A stretch of DNA of 64,000 nucleotides from positions 1,612,001 to 1,676,000 of the forward strand of contig PZJY01000006.1 of the NCBI GenBank assembly GCA_031472005.1. The letters run 5' to 3'. A program made the translations under genes and the position numbers. Every line of letters starts with the position of its first letter. The first letter of the stretch is position 1. The notes beneath the pieces were generated by a model. It saw only the letters and a program-made list of their open reading frames with translations. It was not told the DNA's origin and searched no databases. This document shows positions 11,876 through 23,111 of the stretch, piece by piece. The DNA comes from Tetracladium setigerum. Its lineage: Eukaryota; Ascomycota; Leotiomycetes; Helotiales.

Positions 11876-12604
11876 ATGTCTATCCCAGAAGTCTCCAGCG
11901 AGACGGCTGAGATCTATCAATCTTCATGTCTCTGCGGCGCAAACATCATCTCTTACAGTGGCCCTCCAATCCTAAAATTCAAATGCCATTGTCTCGATGA
12001 ACGAAAACGTAAGACTACTTACGCAACCCCCCCCCTATTTGTTCCCCTCTCACACACACATACACCACCTCATGAAAGAAACCAAAACAGAAAACGGAAC
12101 ACACTAACAATTTCTATTCGCAACAATAACAGTAACAGGCGCAGCTTTCGCCCTCAACATCCTCTTCCCCTCCACGTCCCTGACAACCATCCGAGGCAAG
12201 CTCACCACATACACCAAAACTGCCGACAGTGGTAATCAGATAACGAATCATGCCTGTGGGACTTGTGGGGGGTTGTTGTATAGAAGTAGTACCGGGTATC
12301 CGGGGACTGTTGTTGTTAAGGCGGGTTGCAGTACGTGATATTTTCTTCTTCTAATCATATCCTTCCTCTGCTTTGTAGTGGTACTCTGTTATTTCTCTTA
12401 GGGGCGCGGGGGACCCTTAGGTTAGATTCAATCATAGTTGAAGTATGGGCTAATGGGTTTTGTGTGGTTTGTTGGTGAGTAGTAGATGGAAACGATTATG
12501 CAGAAACGTATGTGCCCGACGTGGAGATCTATACGAGGAGTAGGTTGGCTTGGGTGCAACCGATTGAGGGGGCAAAGCAGGAGATTGCTGGGTTTACTGA
12601 ATGA
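11876..12604 (+). CDS. GFA/CENP-V-type zinc-fold protein (glutathione-dependent formaldehyde-activating family)
   Basis: Three exons (11876-12008, 12133-12330, 12483 or 12486-12604) code for about 150 residues, the usual size of this family. Family landmarks are the N-terminal CLCGA, the core CHC..RKLTGAAFALNILFP and the second zinc pair HACGTCGG. Family members bind zinc through these cysteines, and the founding member speeds S-hydroxymethylglutathione formation. Most fungal paralogues have no tested activity. One usual zinc ligand is missing: the motif normally written C-x-C-x-x-C reads CHCLDE, with Glu in the last Cys position. The last acceptor is a TAGTAG pair, allowing two products that differ by one residue. 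Confidence 0.88.
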
Positions 12605-14111
12605 TGTCTCGAGATTAAGGTGTTGTGTGAGAAGGTGTTAGGTCAACCAGTGGATTATGTTTTCCTCCGATCTGACAGGCATGGAGGGGAATATCAAATA
12701 AATCCTCGGTGACATTTTCAAATACGATTATACTTCTTTGTCTCACTAGCAAGTGTGTTCCGTTGATGCTCTTTGTATTCTGTGAAACGTAACAAGTCGA
12801 AAGCGTGAGGTCTTTATGTTCACTCGTTATCCTTCGCAAGCATTGTTGCAATGTCCCTTCACTTCCTTCACTTCCTTCACATGATTTTCCAAGTTCTGTT
12901 GCACGCCGCATTCTTATTGCTAGCATTTAGGGCTATTGAATGGCCTTATTGCTTATTTTAAGTAGGGCATAGAACTAGGGATATATACTCAAAGTTGCTT
13001 TTAAGCGCGAAGTTTATCACATCGAACTCTAGACAACCTCCTCACTTGGTTCGGGTTCCTTCACGTAGTTTTACAGGTTTTGTTGCACGTCGCATTTTCA
13101 TTGCTAGCCTTCAGGGCTATAAAAGTTAATAGATGCCTTAAGCTCTATCAGTCGAAATTGCGACGTGCAACAAACGTGAAAGGTAGCCGAATTGAAGCGA
13201 AGCGAAGTTGAAATCGAACGAGATATATTCCACACCTTCAAAGGAACTTCTCAACAGAACAGGAGAATATTCATTCCTTTACAAAAAATGAGGGGCATTT
13301 CATAGCGTATGATACTATAACAGCGAATTCTTAAATTTAAGACTGTAGTTGCCACGCTCAAGTTACCAGTACCCCGCTGTGCTATGCTAAGTCTTTGTGG
13401 CACGGCTTCAAATCTGCGATACCTTGGTCTCATTTATCTCTTGATTTTATCTTATAGACTTCCCAATGAGAACATATACCGATGGTCAAATATAGATCTC
13501 ATACAACTTAGAAGAGATGCTGAGGCTGTTCTCACAAGGGAAACTTGTGTTTCAAACTTGTACCTTCACTTGCTTTGGTCCAATCTCAACACCCGATGGA
13601 CATATTATTTAGATTGAGGAATCCTAAATCGGTACTTGAATTCATTGAGCTGGCCATACTCCATAGTAAGAAAGTAAATCAACCATGTTGAAAGTTTCAC
13701 AATACTGTGGCTTCTTTGCCTGGGTCGTGCTCTCGGCAGCAGTTGGCCACGGACTTCAAAGGACGGCCATTTTCTATTGACAGAGCATGAAAATGATTGT
13801 AAGAATACGAGGATACCCGTAAATTGGAATCCATTCGATCGAAAGAAAGATTTTTCTCCCCACCACTAGCCTGAGATCCAGATCTATGTTATGGCACTTC
13901 TCAAGAACAAGAGATACCTAATTGACGCATTCCTCCGCCCCGAAGACACCGTACTCTGGCACATGCCCATGTCAAGTGGCCCGAACAAATAAGAAACCAA
14001 CAGCTCATGATCCACAACCTCGGCTAAATCCACTAAGAAGACCCCCTTTGCCTCCCACTTCGACACAATACTAAGCAGGAACAAGCGGAATTTGCTTTCA
14101 CCCCAATTCGG
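12605..14111. other. Intergenic with degenerate short repeats
   Basis: AT-rich gap without a supported gene. It holds two diverged direct copies and one partial inverted copy of a sequence of about 75 bases (12874-13183). Confidence 0.5.
12874..13183. repeat. Diverged direct and inverted repeat copies
   Basis: Copy A (12874-12947) and copy B (13058-13140) share CCTTCAC, TGTTGCACG, CGCATT, ATTGCTAGC and GGGCTAT in the same order. They differ mostly by C/T and A/G changes. A partial copy in reverse orientation (13153-13183) contains GCGACGTGCAACAA. Together they look like remains of a small mobile or satellite element. Confidence 0.6.
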
Positions 14112-14183
14112 GGACCGCTGGCGCAACGGTAGCGCGTCCGCCTCCAGAGCGGAAGGTTATCCGTTCAAATCGGGTGTGGTTCA
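14112..14183 (+). tRNA. tRNA-Trp (anticodon CCA), intronless
   Basis: The 72 bases fold as a full cloverleaf. The 7-bp acceptor stem GGACCGC/GTGGTTC includes three G-U pairs, and U8 is in place. The D-stem is GCGC/GCGC with loop AACGGTA. The anticodon stem TCCGC/GCGGA closes the loop CTCCAGA with anticodon CCA. The T-stem ATCCG/CGGGT closes loop TTCAAAT, and the discriminator base is A. Internal promoter boxes A (TGGCGCAACGG) and B (GTTCAAATC) match the pol III consensus. Confidence 0.93.
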
Positions 14184-15469
14184 ATACCTCGCAAGTTAAC
14201 CTTGGAAGTTGTTTTTTTCGTTTTTTTTTGGAGGATTGAAAGTGGCTTTCTTGGCACAAAAATGTTGTCAGGATTTCTTTTTTTTCACTACAAAAGTTAC
14301 TAGCAGTTGTCAGCATCATTCCTTTTGTATAATGCAGATCATCATATCAGCACCAAAGTGCGGGAAGGCTTTCCCCTTGGCGTAGAACAAACACTGGAAG
14401 ACTCTCACTCCCAAATAAAAAAATGAGACTCATTCCTAACCAGTCTCTTAATATTTACTCCGTAATAGGCTAAATCAAAGGAAGAAATAGCAATATCACG
14501 AGGCGTGTTCATGTCGAAACCCAAGCAATGCCACAACGGAAGCTTGGCTGCATTGGGATAGGGCGTTGAAATCCAAAGCCACAGTATTCGGATCAACGGC
14601 CTCCAAGAATTAATTAAGACTGCATATAAATCCAACTCGTCCACAAAAAGTCCACTTCAACATGTCAGTTCAATTATAATCATGGCACTATCTCCGTTCT
14701 CATTATTCCAGTACAGAGCAATGCCTACAGTGCTATGCATCTGACACGCAATCCACATAACTCACGTGCTCATCTAAATGGCCATGTCGAGAACGGAAGT
14801 TAGTGGACCGTCAAATTATCTCCCTCATACCCCAGACTTTTTAGGATTGCCTCATTCCCCACAAATTAGACACTACCACTGCCGGCATGAAGATAGACTT
14901 GGGATGCTTCAAGTCGAAGCTGCGTTTCTGCTGTTTCACGCGCTAGAAAATCGGATAATTCGGCTCGCGTTTGTAGCCCTCTGACATCCAAGCAATGCCC
15001 AAGATCTTGAGTGATTCAAAACATTCTTGGATGATTGAGCTTTGTACATTTTCAGCTGTTGGTTTGTTCTGAAGTAAGTTTCTACCATACAGGTCACAGT
15101 CCATGCATCATATTGCCGGCCCGGCACCTCCGCCAAGAAGTTGAAGGTAATAGAGAAGTCTCACTTGGCTGCTGACCCTGTGATTAAGCGGTGGGTATTT
15201 GGAGTTGATTGATATAGTTGATTCATCTCGGAGCTTTTGCTTTCTCTGCAAACTGTCTATTCGAATCGTTGTCTTTTCTCTGCATATTTTCGCACTTTAT
15301 ACGTTCTGATTCCCAACCGGATTCTTTCTTTTACAACATCTTTGTCTGGTACATTGCATATTTCGCTTTAACAAACATCTATCTTCTCTTACTACGAGCA
15401 AGCAGACTTTCGATTTTTGTGGGCGTTATTCAGACGTGTTAGGTCCCTGGTTGAAAAAGTCTCGCCAGC
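14184..15469. other. Intergenic, possible decayed coding fragment
   Basis: Apart from the tRNA terminator, no intact gene is seen. On the minus strand at 14866-15055, two overlapping frames read plausibly as one protein end (ECFESLK then DLGHCLDVRGLQTRAELSDF) joined by a one-base shift and ended by TAA. I recognise no family. Confidence 0.35.
14212..14218 (+). terminator. Pol III terminator T-run
   Basis: Seven T residues lie 28 bases after the tRNA 3' end, followed at once by a nine-T run (14221-14229). This is the standard RNA polymerase III stop signal. Confidence 0.7.
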
Positions 15470-16914
15470 ATGACTCCAAGGCAAGAAAATGTGAAATGGG
15501 TTGATGTAAGTTATGTGACCTTGTAGCATCCTACCACAATCCCCCTTAGTTACTGATTCTATATTATAGGGCCTTCGTGGACTAGCTTCCGTCCTTGTGG
15601 TCTTCACTCACATTGCTCGAGGCTTTGACGAAGACCTCTTTCGGCCCACATCAAACGAAGGTGTCCAACCCCGCATCCTTCAATATCCCGTCATTCGAGT
15701 GGCTGTACAAGGTCGGATAGGAGTGGCCATCTTCTCTCTTGTAACAGGTTATGTGTGTGCTCTCAAGCCAATCCGACAATTTCGAGAGGGACGCCAAGAG
15801 GCCGCACTCAAAGGAATTTCCAAAAGTGCTTTCAGGAGAGTGCCGAGACTTTTGTTGCCTACTAGCATTGCCACCTGCTTGATATGGTTCTTTTGCCAGT
15901 TTGGAGCTTTCGAAATGGCGAAGAGAGCCAACTCGTGGTGGTTGAATGATCAAACGCCGAACATAACACCGTATATTGGAGAAGCAATCAAGAGTCTCCT
16001 GCATGCCCTTGTTTCGACTTGGACCGTTGGATGGAACCCTTATGACGAAAATCAATGGACGCTGCCACCATTGCTGAAGGGTGCAATGCTTGTCTATGTG
16101 GCACTGCTTGCTACTTCGTTCTGCAAGACAGGATATCGTATGCTAATACAGCTGGGCTATTTGTCTTCTTTTATGCCTGCAACGATCGTAAGTTTCTCTC
16201 CGCGTTCAACTTGATGGTATACGTACTAATTCAACAACTCTAACAGCTTGTTTCGGAATGCAATTCTTTTTTGGGGCCTTTCTTTCCGAAGCATCCCAAT
16301 CCTCATCGCATATGGCCTGGTGTAATTCGCATAAATGGGTTGGACGACTCTTCGCACCGATCTTTATTCTGTCAGGTCTTCTCCTGGCTTCATACCCAGA
16401 GAACGAACAGCAATATATGCGCTGGTCATCCAAAATGACCGATGTAGCCGCTTATATCTTCCCTTTAAACAATGACACACCTCGCTTCTACTCCGGCATT
16501 GGTCTCACCCTGATCGCTCTGGGTATTCACTTCTCCCCCACAGTCAAAAACCTCCTCTCCACAAAGTATCTTCTCTGGCTCGGCAAGAATTCATTCGCAG
16601 TATATCTCCTCCATGGAACTCTCTTGCGCACCTTTCTCGTATGGATGATGTACGGCACTAGTGCACCGGCATACAATGTAATCTTCAATGAAGATGGAAC
16701 CGCTCAACCAGCCCCCCGAGTTCAAGTATGCGGGCGAGTTCGGTGGTATTTTTGGTTGCCGATTTGGTTTGTAGGTCTCTACAGCATGGCAAATATGTGG
16801 ACGAAACACGTTGATCCTTGGTGTGCGAGGGTGACAGAAAAGATGGTCAACTGTGTGTTTGAGGAGAGCAGTGCAGATAGTACAGGAGCGGAGAAACCGG
16901 TATTACCACAATGA
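15470..16914 (+). CDS. Acyltransferase family 3 membrane protein, one-base frame break
   Basis: Three exons (15470-15505, 15570-16187, 16247-16914) code for about 440 residues. After a short N-terminus, WVDGLRGLASVLVVFTHIARGF is the start of the acyltransferase-3 domain, with the R-G-x-A and TH elements. About ten membrane helices follow, including GRIGVAIFSLVTGYV, LLWLGKNSFAVYLLHGTLL and a last WFVGLYSMANM helix. The domain moves acyl groups onto membrane-presented acceptors. The acceptor here is unknown. Standard splicing of intron 2 (GTAAGT, TAACAG) leaves exon 3 one base out of frame. One extra T in the T6 run at about 16265 would restore FFGAFLSEA and make the total divisible by three. 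A weaker donor at 16138 would also join frames but would delete a membrane helix. Confidence 0.82.
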
Positions 16915-17107
16915 AGAGTTATTTTGAATCTGATCTGCTATTGTAACTAGTGTGGGTACGTTTTTGCCGAGGCTGCCGCATCCTTTTTCTTGTTTGCCGC
17001 TCATCCAAATCCACCCAAGTACTTCTCCCTCCTTCGATCTTCACCTCAACCTCAACCTCAACACCAAAAACCACAACGCATACGATACCACCAGAAGTAT
17101 CGCAGAA

Positions 17108-18416
17108 ATGAGTGGGGTAGCCTCAATCAAAGGAAAGGTAAGATTGTCTTTTTCTGCGAAGTGAAAATCACGCGTTTGTTGCCGCCAGTGGGAGTTGTTG
17201 ACATTTTCTCGGTTAATTTCGCTCAAAGAACTTCACAACTGACTTCAACGCAGGAGCGCGAGATGGATGAGAGTTTCACACAGAAGCTGACAGTCCATGT
17301 AAAAGACAAGAATGGAGAGATCAAAGTACTTGATGTTGTCGTTGTTGGAGGAAAGGCAACTTTGATCGAAGCTCACGCTGGTGGTGAGGAAACAATCCGG
17401 ACTTTCACCTTTCACGCGAACGATTTTAACGCAGAACTGCCTTTGTGTATAGATACCATTGCAAAACTTGCCTGGGAAGGAACAAGTCAGTTTGACTTTC
17501 CCTAATATCAACGATCTACTAGACGTACTGACAATTCTAAAGGCTCTATTACCCTCATTGCCCTCTCCACCGCCAACACCGGATTTGCCAAATTTCCGAA
17601 GGAAATTCGCGACAAGATCTGAAGTGCACTCTACCTGAAAGTCGTGTCGTGAAGCTCTGGCAATGTGTCTACCCTGGCGAACTCGGCAATTCGGAGGGAG
17701 CAGGAGAGGCGCACCTCAAACAAGCATCTCCTCTTGCTCTTCAAATTTGTTCGAAGTCCCGTGCAGAAGCACTTAAGAAGTACACGGTCCATCTTGACAC
17801 CCTCACGGAACAATGCACCATCTATTTCGACCCCAAGAATGATACCATCTACTGTGCTACGGATAAAACCGAGGATTATGATCGCTTGGTTGACATGAGA
17901 GCTCTTGCCGCCAGACGTATGCTCACCAAGGAGGCTCGCGGACGTGTGGAAAAGCTTGCGGTAGACATGTATCAATGGATACTCTCTTCAGTCAACGTCC
18001 CACGAGTAGTAGGGTTGCCATTCATCGATGCTCGCAACTGGCCACAGCTGAAGGAGTTGACATTTGTCTTGCATCGCGATGGATGCAGAAATAAGTCCGG
18101 CGATGCAGCTTTGGAGCTCTTGGACGTCTGCGAGCACTCCATCTACAGACGAGATGTTAACAGCGACGATAACCTTCCCGAGGTGGAGTATGTTAGCTTG
18201 TTCCTGGAACTGGCGAAGGACGTCAATGAACAGAAACCAGGTTCGTTTGTTATCCCTGTGATTAGGTTTGCTACCTTGGGTATTGAGGGTCGTGGACCAT
18301 GTTGTGTACTGATGAGTGACGTGCTTCCGTTCCCTGAAGCTGGCCAACCAGGAGGAGATTCACTGGGTACAACGACGTCTTCAGAATCATCGGGGTCTGT
18401 AGATAGGGTAGATTGA
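17108..18416 (+). pseudogene. 2EXR-domain protein gene, frameshifted
   Basis: Exons 17108-17137, 17254-17485 and 17543-18416 give 378 residues if one base is added at about 17620. The first two exons encode a small acidic region with KLTVHVKDKNGEIKVLDVVVVG. The third begins the 2EXR domain with FPKEIRDKI and is then stopped by TGA where the family has Trp. One base further on, the next frame continues properly with LPESRVVKLWQ, QICSKSRAEALKKY and on to a C-terminal Asp/Ser-rich end at 18416. 2EXR proteins are a large fungal family of unknown function. The break is a lost G in a GG pair, so it could be a real mutation or an assembly error. The coding reading on both sides is otherwise clean, which favours a recent or artificial break. 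Confidence 0.75.
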
Positions 18417-18998
18417 ATTTGGCATCACCATGCACTCGAGGTGGCTGTTTCTTGCACAGGTCCCTGGGACGAATTGAGGGATACCTGTTACGTACACCTT
18501 CACTCACCGATTGGAGGCTTGATTGCGCATCACTTGATATGGGAAGTTCTCTTGTGGCAAGATCAGTTGTTATTAGAATGAGAGATAGCTAGCAATCTGC
18601 TACACACTTTTTCTCTCTCCTTGGCCTACTGCTCGGATAGAGTACATCAGGGTTTAGCAGTCGAGCCTTCAACAAAAATATACAAGTCCCACCACTGCCT
18701 TCCATCGTGACCTTACACCTCCTACCCAAGATGGCTATTGAAGTAGCCTACTACCTAACCATCCTTTGAAAACGCCCGCCCACCGAAAAGTCAAAAACAA
18801 AGCAAATTATCAAATATGATATTTCTCTTAGTACACGTTATTAGGAAAATGCAAATGCAGGAGTTGGCAGCCGCCGACCCATATGTACGTGTTTCATCTG
18901 TAAACCCAAATAACTTGCAATGTAAAACATTGTGAAGAGAGCGTGTACCAGGTTCTGGCGGACAAAGCGAGTGTGTAGTTGCAATTATTAGATTGGTG
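18417..18998. other. Intergenic, convergent 3' flanks
   Basis: Spacer between the 2EXR gene and SPT7. No supported feature. Confidence 0.5.
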
Positions 18999-21900
18999 TT
19001 ACCGTTCGATGCTTTCAGGGCTCATCATCCCGACAGCTTCATCTTTGTCTGTTTGACTTGCGTTCCCTTGGCTCTCTACCCTCTCCATGGACACCGGTCC
19101 ACCATTTTGTAGATTGAGCTTGATTTTCTTGCTAGGGACCACAGCTGTACTAGCTTTATCAGATGTGCTCGTGATGCCGGTCTTTGCGCCAGTGATAGGA
19201 TCCATGGCGGTTCCATTCTCGAGCTTCTTCTTCTTCTTGGAGTTCCCAGATCCCTCTTTGAGTGGACGTTTGCGAGGGCTAGTGATTTTTCCTGTGGGAC
19301 CAAGACGAGGTCGAGCTGATTTCTGCTTGGGAGGGAGATCCTCGTCTTCAATGAGGGGTTCGTCATCATTGGCGTGTAGCTTAGCAAGAAAGAAGTTCTT
19401 GACCAAGCCAATTTGGTTTGGAAGGTTCTCTTTGGTGACAGGTTCAAGTGGTGGCAAAGGTGGGAAGACTTCTGCAGTAGTGAGTTGTACAGCAGGATTG
19501 GGGTACCCTGGTATATCCTGGTATGCAATAAATGCAATGGTACAGATAAACTGCCCATGTCGAACTCGCTGTCCAGACCAAGTGCTTTGAATCCAAAAAA
19601 GTCTTCGCCCAACTCTTCTGCAAAATCACCACCGACAAACTGTTCGCTACCGTCTTGAAAGGATCCAGATCCATCGGCACCGCCGTCGGTGAGTGCAGGT
19701 CTTAAGAGCTCCGCGAGATGGGATTTCATACGTTGATGCATGACTCCAAGCTTGTGGCCTAATTTGTCCACATCATCCTTGACGTAGCTCTCCAAGGCCT
19801 CCACGCTGATGCCGTTTTCGCCGAGTGTATGAAGAACAACCTCTTCATTACTGAAGCGTTCCTGCCACCTTTGTCCAGATCTTGCGAGAGCACCGGCGGT
19901 AGGAACCTTGGGAGCGTCGCGGTAAACGCCAAAACTCCGCACAAGTTTTCCAAAGAAATCTCCTGCCAGGTCTGTGATTACGTCCAAAGCACTCGGCTGC
20001 AGTTCTTCAAATCCGGCGTGGTAGCAAATCTTTGCAACGGACCTTTGCAAGGCTGCCTGGCATACCCAGGTTGCCATGATTGGACCATCATCCGAGGTGA
20101 CGTGTGGCTCTATGTCTGCCTCGATAAAAGATTGTGGCTCATACTTTGGAAACTGATTGTTGTACATCTTGAAAAGTTAGCACGATTCCGAGGTTCACTG
20201 CGACTGCACTTACCTGGGCTTGTATTTGCATTTGCTTGATGACGCCAATCTTGGAGCAAAGCTTTCTCGTGTCTTGCATCTGCTTCATATTTGCCTCGAA
20301 CTTTTCGGAGAGGAAGCTTTTAGGAGCCGTGAAGTGTCCATTTGGAACCAGTCGAAGGAACTCATCTGAACGCTCGACAAGCTGGCCGTCCGCATCTTCA
20401 ACCCACCGAAGTCGTGGTAAAATGTCAGGCACTGCAGATAGGGGATCATAATAGTCAGGGATCACGCGCTCCTCCTCGCCCTCCATCCTCTCCGCTAGTG
20501 TCTCGGCTGACTGGGCCGTGGTTTTGCCAGTATTTGACGACTCCGCCTGGGCATGACTTTGCTGACGGAGCCACCTCCTCATACCAGCCTTGCTTCGCAA
20601 TAATGCAGGCTCTTCTGGGTTCAGCTTGTCTCCTCTGAATAACCGATGTCGATCCCTGGCTACCAGAGCACGATCCTTTTTGGTGACTTGCTTCCAGACT
20701 TTGTAATCTTCATCCTCTCGTAGATCGTCAGCTGCAGCGCCAAGGGCCTGACCCAGAATTATACCATTGATTGATGGTCCATCGATGTCCATGCCATCAA
20801 CTTGGCTATCCGCACCTGGGAATCCGTTCATGCCGCCAGGGGTGATGGATCCTATTGGTGGGGTGGCAAACCCGTTCTGACTACCGTCTAATCCAGTATC
20901 TGAGCCTTCATGAGGGTGCCCGAGAAGGCCGTTGAGTTGGAGTGCTGGTTTTGTTCAAGACCGGGAGTACTGTCTTCTCGGGTTGCCTTTCTCGCCTTTG
21001 CAGCACCCTTAGCTCCTGTCTTACGGCCACGCGAGGACATAATTGGTTCGTCATCACTGTCATCAGCTCCATCATCCTCTCCGCCATTTTGTTTGCGTCG
21101 CTCCTCTGCCTCTGCCTGTGCCCGGGACTGGATTGTAAGGTCTGGAATCAGAGGAATCAACTTTTCAGCCTCTTTTCGCATAGCGAGAGCATTCCTCCGT
21201 AATGGATGAGTCGCCTCCGCATTGTATAGAAGACAATTGCCCCAAATGAGCTTCAAATCTTCAACAAATTCTTTCTTTGATTTGTATGCCAAGGTCTTAA
21301 GCTTTTTGGTCATTGTTCCAAGATCCATAGGGTGTTTGACAACTTAACGATGTTAGTTGGTGCTGTATGGATGGAAGAGAAAACCTACTGTTGGCATAAT
21401 CTGGGGCATCACGTTTGTTTACCCGAGTCAAAAAAGGAGTCGAGTACTCAGTGATGGCCTTAAGCTCACTCAACACTTTCTCGGCTGCCTCATAAAGCTC
21501 CTCTTGGTGAACATTCTCCTCACTTGCCCATTTACTTCTGTTTTTGCGCACTTCATTCATGAGTGCTCGCAGTTCAGCATCAGAAGCCCTGACTTTCTCG
21601 CGCTTTTGATCGATTCGAGCAATGAGATGTTTAAGTGTGAGACTCGATGCGCCAAGGTTGGCACTACTCAATGTTCCATGATGCTCTCCATTAGTCCTGA
21701 CACCATTGCTGGTGGTACCAGTATGGTCAATCTCGGCATCAGTCTGCTTTTCAGATTCCTCCAACTTTTGTTGTTCAAGCATAGCAACGCGGTCATTCTC
21801 AAGGGTATAAAAGAGGGTATGTAGATTGCGCTTCGCTGCCTCCTCGGTTGCCTTTTTGGCCTCTTCCAATTGCTTCCTCGCATCTTCGGATGTCTTAGGT

Positions 21901-22471
21901 TCTTGTTGTAATCCGTCTTCTTTGCTCTGATCGGCCTGCTTGGTTGGGGAAACATCTGCGGAGACTGGGGAGCTCCCAGACTTGGAGGGGGACAGCAGGG
22001 CATTTGTATTTTTGTTTTTCGACGTGACAGTTGTCGCAGGTTCCTCTTCCTCCTCCTCGTCTTCGTCATCATCGTAGTTGTCTTCGTCAATGGTTCGCGC
22101 AGATTTCTTGGGTGCTTGCTCCTGTGTGGGCTTTGGACTATTTGGCTCCTCCAGTTGAGTCTGGGTATGCGCCGAATCGTCCTCTCCCGCTTCCTCATCC
22201 TCCCCTCCTACACCCCAAAGAGAGCAGCCAATTTGGCCTCGCTGCGCACATATAGTTCCTTGAACAGAGCCCTCTGATGCTCCTCCTCCGCATTATCGGC
22301 ATCAGCTTGTACGGGAGCCGGTTCACTCTTTGTGGCATCTGGAGTATTGGATCGCGCTGAAGCGTTATCTATATCCAGATGATGATGGATTTTATGGCCC
22401 AAGTGGGAGGAGGATGAGAGCCATGACTGGTGCCCCGTTGGAATTTGGACGTAGGGTCTGGACGATGACAT
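18999..22471 (-). CDS. SPT7: SAGA subunit SPT7, bromodomain and histone fold, three one-base frame breaks
   Basis: Exons 22471-21389, 21342-20214 and 20167-18999 code for about 1127 residues, a normal length. Order of parts: N-terminal ELYVRSEAKLAALFG; an acidic Lys/Glu-rich linker; a bromodomain at about 310-425 with VKHPMDLGTM and the acetyl-lysine-binding Asn in LLYNAEATHPLRR; a middle region with DYKVWKQV and YYDPLSAVPDI; a Bromo_TP histone fold at about 768-845 (ATWVCQAALQRSVAKICYHAGF); SLSVPLHLL; and a basic tail. SPT7 holds the SAGA co-activator core together by pairing with ADA1/TAF10. Both 46-base introns have good signals. Three single missing bases are inferred, in C4 22213-22216, T4 20949-20952 and G4 19500-19503. 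With them every exon length and phase agrees. Confidence 0.9.
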
Positions 22472-23111
22472 CTTGTCGCTCCTGTCGCGCGTCTGCGCCG
22501 AGATCGTGGGTGGTGTCGCAAAACCCTCGGAAGGTCATCGAAGCCTTTACTCTGGTTCCGAGAGAAGGTCCGGCATTTGCATAGTTGGTTTCCGCGAAAA
22601 GAATCTCCGAAATTGATGGTTGTGGTCGTCAAGTCGATGGATGAATCTCGCGATTTATTGCGGTTATGGACGAGAGACGTTGAACTGGATGCAGGCGAGT
22701 TCTAGCGCATCAGACACGTTCAGGAGAGACCGGTGATGACCCTAAATGCTTCGCAACGACGCGGACAAAAGACTAACTTTTCTCGCACTGGACAACACGA
22801 AGACTTTCCGATTCGTCCTGTACATCCACAGACGGATCAATAATTAAAATGCCTTCGAATTGTCGTTCTGGAAGTCGGTTTCATGGCCACCTGCATGTAT
22901 TTGCCAAGGCAGAGGCCGAAAATCACGTGGTGATACGAGTAGAGTAGATCGACTGTGTTGTGTTCAATAGCAGGAGGCTCCAGCGAGAGCTCCGAGTCTG
23001 AGGGAGCCAGGGAGCTTCCACTTTCTACATACAGTTCAACGTTACAACCCATAAACCTATTTCGCAAGCAATGAGCTTCAGATAAACTACATATCAAGTA
23101 ATCCCTTCACT
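22472..23111. promoter_or_regulatory. Shared promoter region of SPT7 and the VanZ-like gene
   Basis: These 640 bases separate two divergent start codons, so both promoters must lie here. No coding sequence or clear named site was seen. Confidence 0.5.

Noticed and set aside
17108..18416. Stop-codon readthrough or programmed frameshift in the 2EXR gene
   Set aside because: No slippery site or family precedent, and many neighbouring genes have similar one-base breaks. Error or mutation is simpler.
21668..22198. 176-residue Arg-rich frame overlapping SPT7
   Set aside because: Shadow of the acidic SPT7 linker read in another frame. The true frame matches SPT7.
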